Origin: Planctomycetota bacterium
Lineage (GTDB): Bacteria; Planctomycetota; Planctomycetia; Planctomycetales; Planctomycetaceae
DNA: 6,798 nt
Assembly: GCA_026692825.1 (NCBI GenBank)
Contig: JAPLOC010000324.1
Location: forward strand, 5,137 to 11,934
Reading direction: 5' to 3'
The notes under the pieces were generated by a model. It was not told the DNA's origin, did not search any database, and saw nothing but the letters and a program-made list of their open reading frames with translations. Below, piece after piece: positions 6,531-6,798 of this stretch; position 1 is the first letter of the stretch; each line of letters starts with the position of its first letter. A program made the position numbers and the translations under genes.

Positions 6531-6545
6531 TGTGGGCCACCCACA
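6531..6545. promoter_or_regulatory. Perfect inverted repeat directly before a small ORF
   Basis: TGTGGG (6531-6536) and CCCACA (6540-6545) are perfect complements separated by CCA, ending on the base before ATG 6546. A second small dyad, GGGA/TCCC, lies just upstream (6511-6524), next to AT-rich CATAATAT, which could serve as a -10 element. The repeat could be an operator or an RNA hairpin masking the start. It lies between the divergent DUF1801 start (6419) and the small ORF. Confidence 0.35.
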
Positions 6546-6638
6546 ATGCACCACCGATACGACGAACCTGAACTTGAACAGAATCCAACAAAGGAAACGA
6601 AGAGTGCGAACCAACCGGATTTGAGCGTACCGGCATAG
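6546..6638 (+). CDS. Possible 30-residue protein, function unknown
   Basis: ATG 6546 to TAG 6636-6638 encodes 30 residues: MHHRYDEPELEQ, then NPTKETKSANQPDLSVPA. It is hydrophilic, rich in Glu, Pro, Asn and Thr, with no membrane segment or Cys. Its stop is four bases before a hairpin followed by a T-rich run, a normal end for a transcription unit. A perfect inverted repeat occupies the place of the ribosome binding site, and no Shine-Dalgarno sequence is seen. The same frame is open upstream to a TGA at 6444-6446 with no ATG, so it could instead be the 3' end of a decayed gene, or the region may encode a small RNA. I recognise no homologue. Confidence 0.3.
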   Translation: MHHRYDEPELEQNPTKETKSANQPDLSVPA

Positions 6639-6642
6639 AACT

Positions 6643-6669
6643 GCCCCGACCTCTGGGGGCGTTCTTTTT
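6643..6669 (+). terminator. Intrinsic terminator candidate
   Basis: GCCCC (6643-6647) pairs with GGGGC (6656-6660) across an eight-base loop, GACCTCTG. One base later the plus strand runs TTCTTTTT (6662-6669). This is the clearest intrinsic-terminator shape in the window, and its polarity is plus. The stem is short (5 bp) but all G-C. It lies just after the 30-codon ORF stop; no other plus-strand gene ends nearby, so something between about 6450 and 6640 is probably transcribed on the plus strand. Confidence 0.5.
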
Positions 6670-6798
6670 CCAATTTGAAATTGTGGCCGGTCAGACGAAG
6701 CAGGCTGGCAGACTCTAGGTCGCCGCCAATTCCAGAACACGGATTGACTTCCTTACGCCGTAACCTTACCACATGGAAATAAAAACGACACTGACCAG

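Larger units (their letters stand above)
6492..6798. other. Terminal 307 bases without a confident gene
   Basis: No known gene is recognised. The stretch holds a plus-strand 30-codon ORF (6546-6638), an inverted repeat before it (6531-6545) and a terminator-like hairpin after it (6643-6669), each listed separately. On the minus strand a frame stays open from the window edge to a TAA at 6506-6508, with a hydrophobic segment (SGWFALFVSFVGF). It could be the end of a gene that begins outside the window, but it reads through the plus-strand terminator and matches nothing I know. The last 130 bases (6670-6798) show no repeat, tRNA or other structure I can name. Confidence 0.5.

Noticed and set aside
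6498..6740. Minus-strand frames in the last 300 bases (80 and 88 codons)
   Set aside because: They overlap each other in different frames, use weak or missing start signals and run through a plus-strand terminator shape. I kept only a note that one stays open to the window edge.
1..6798. CRISPR array, tRNA, rRNA, transposase or defence system
   Set aside because: I looked for regularly spaced repeats, cloverleaf-like sequence, transposase motifs and known defence motifs on both strands and found none that hold up.

Overview
The window looks like chromosomal DNA from a planctomycete. The base composition is moderately GC-rich. The large minus-strand gene resembles membrane-anchored proteins with Gly/Met/Pro-rich linkers that I associate with Planctomycetes. 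Several starts lack a clear Shine-Dalgarno sequence. This assignment is an inference from style, not from a marker gene.

Left part (1-2891, plus strand): the 3' end of a nitrate/nitrite/cyanate-type ABC importer operon in nrtA-nrtB-nrtC-nrtD order. It holds the C-terminus of the NrtA-like binding protein, a complete NrtB-like permease, and two complete ATPases that overlap by ATGA. The first ATPase lacks the NrtA-like domain found at the C-terminus of cyanobacterial NrtC. It also carries Asn where the switch histidine (H-loop) normally sits, so the ATPase pair is predicted to be asymmetric. Together the products would form a high-affinity importer for nitrate or a similar small anion: a membrane-tethered or periplasmic binding protein, a permease dimer and an ATPase heterodimer.

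Middle (2892-3135): a 244-base intergenic region between convergent genes. It holds a small inverted repeat and a doubtful minus-strand ORF.

Centre (3136-5976, minus strand): an intact 698-codon gene for a single-pass membrane protein with a long low-complexity linker. Just upstream in the same direction lies what appears to be the broken, 5'-truncated remnant of a neighbour. The two may once have formed an operon, possibly of a pilus or secretion type, but that function is not shown by the sequence.

Right part (5977-6798): a GC-rich hairpin, then a minus-strand DUF1801 gene with a good ribosome binding site. The last 307 bases have no confident gene. They do contain a plus-strand 30-codon ORF with a perfect inverted repeat directly before its ATG and a terminator-like hairpin just after its stop. 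I see no CRISPR array, rRNA, tRNA, intact insertion sequence or recognisable defence system.
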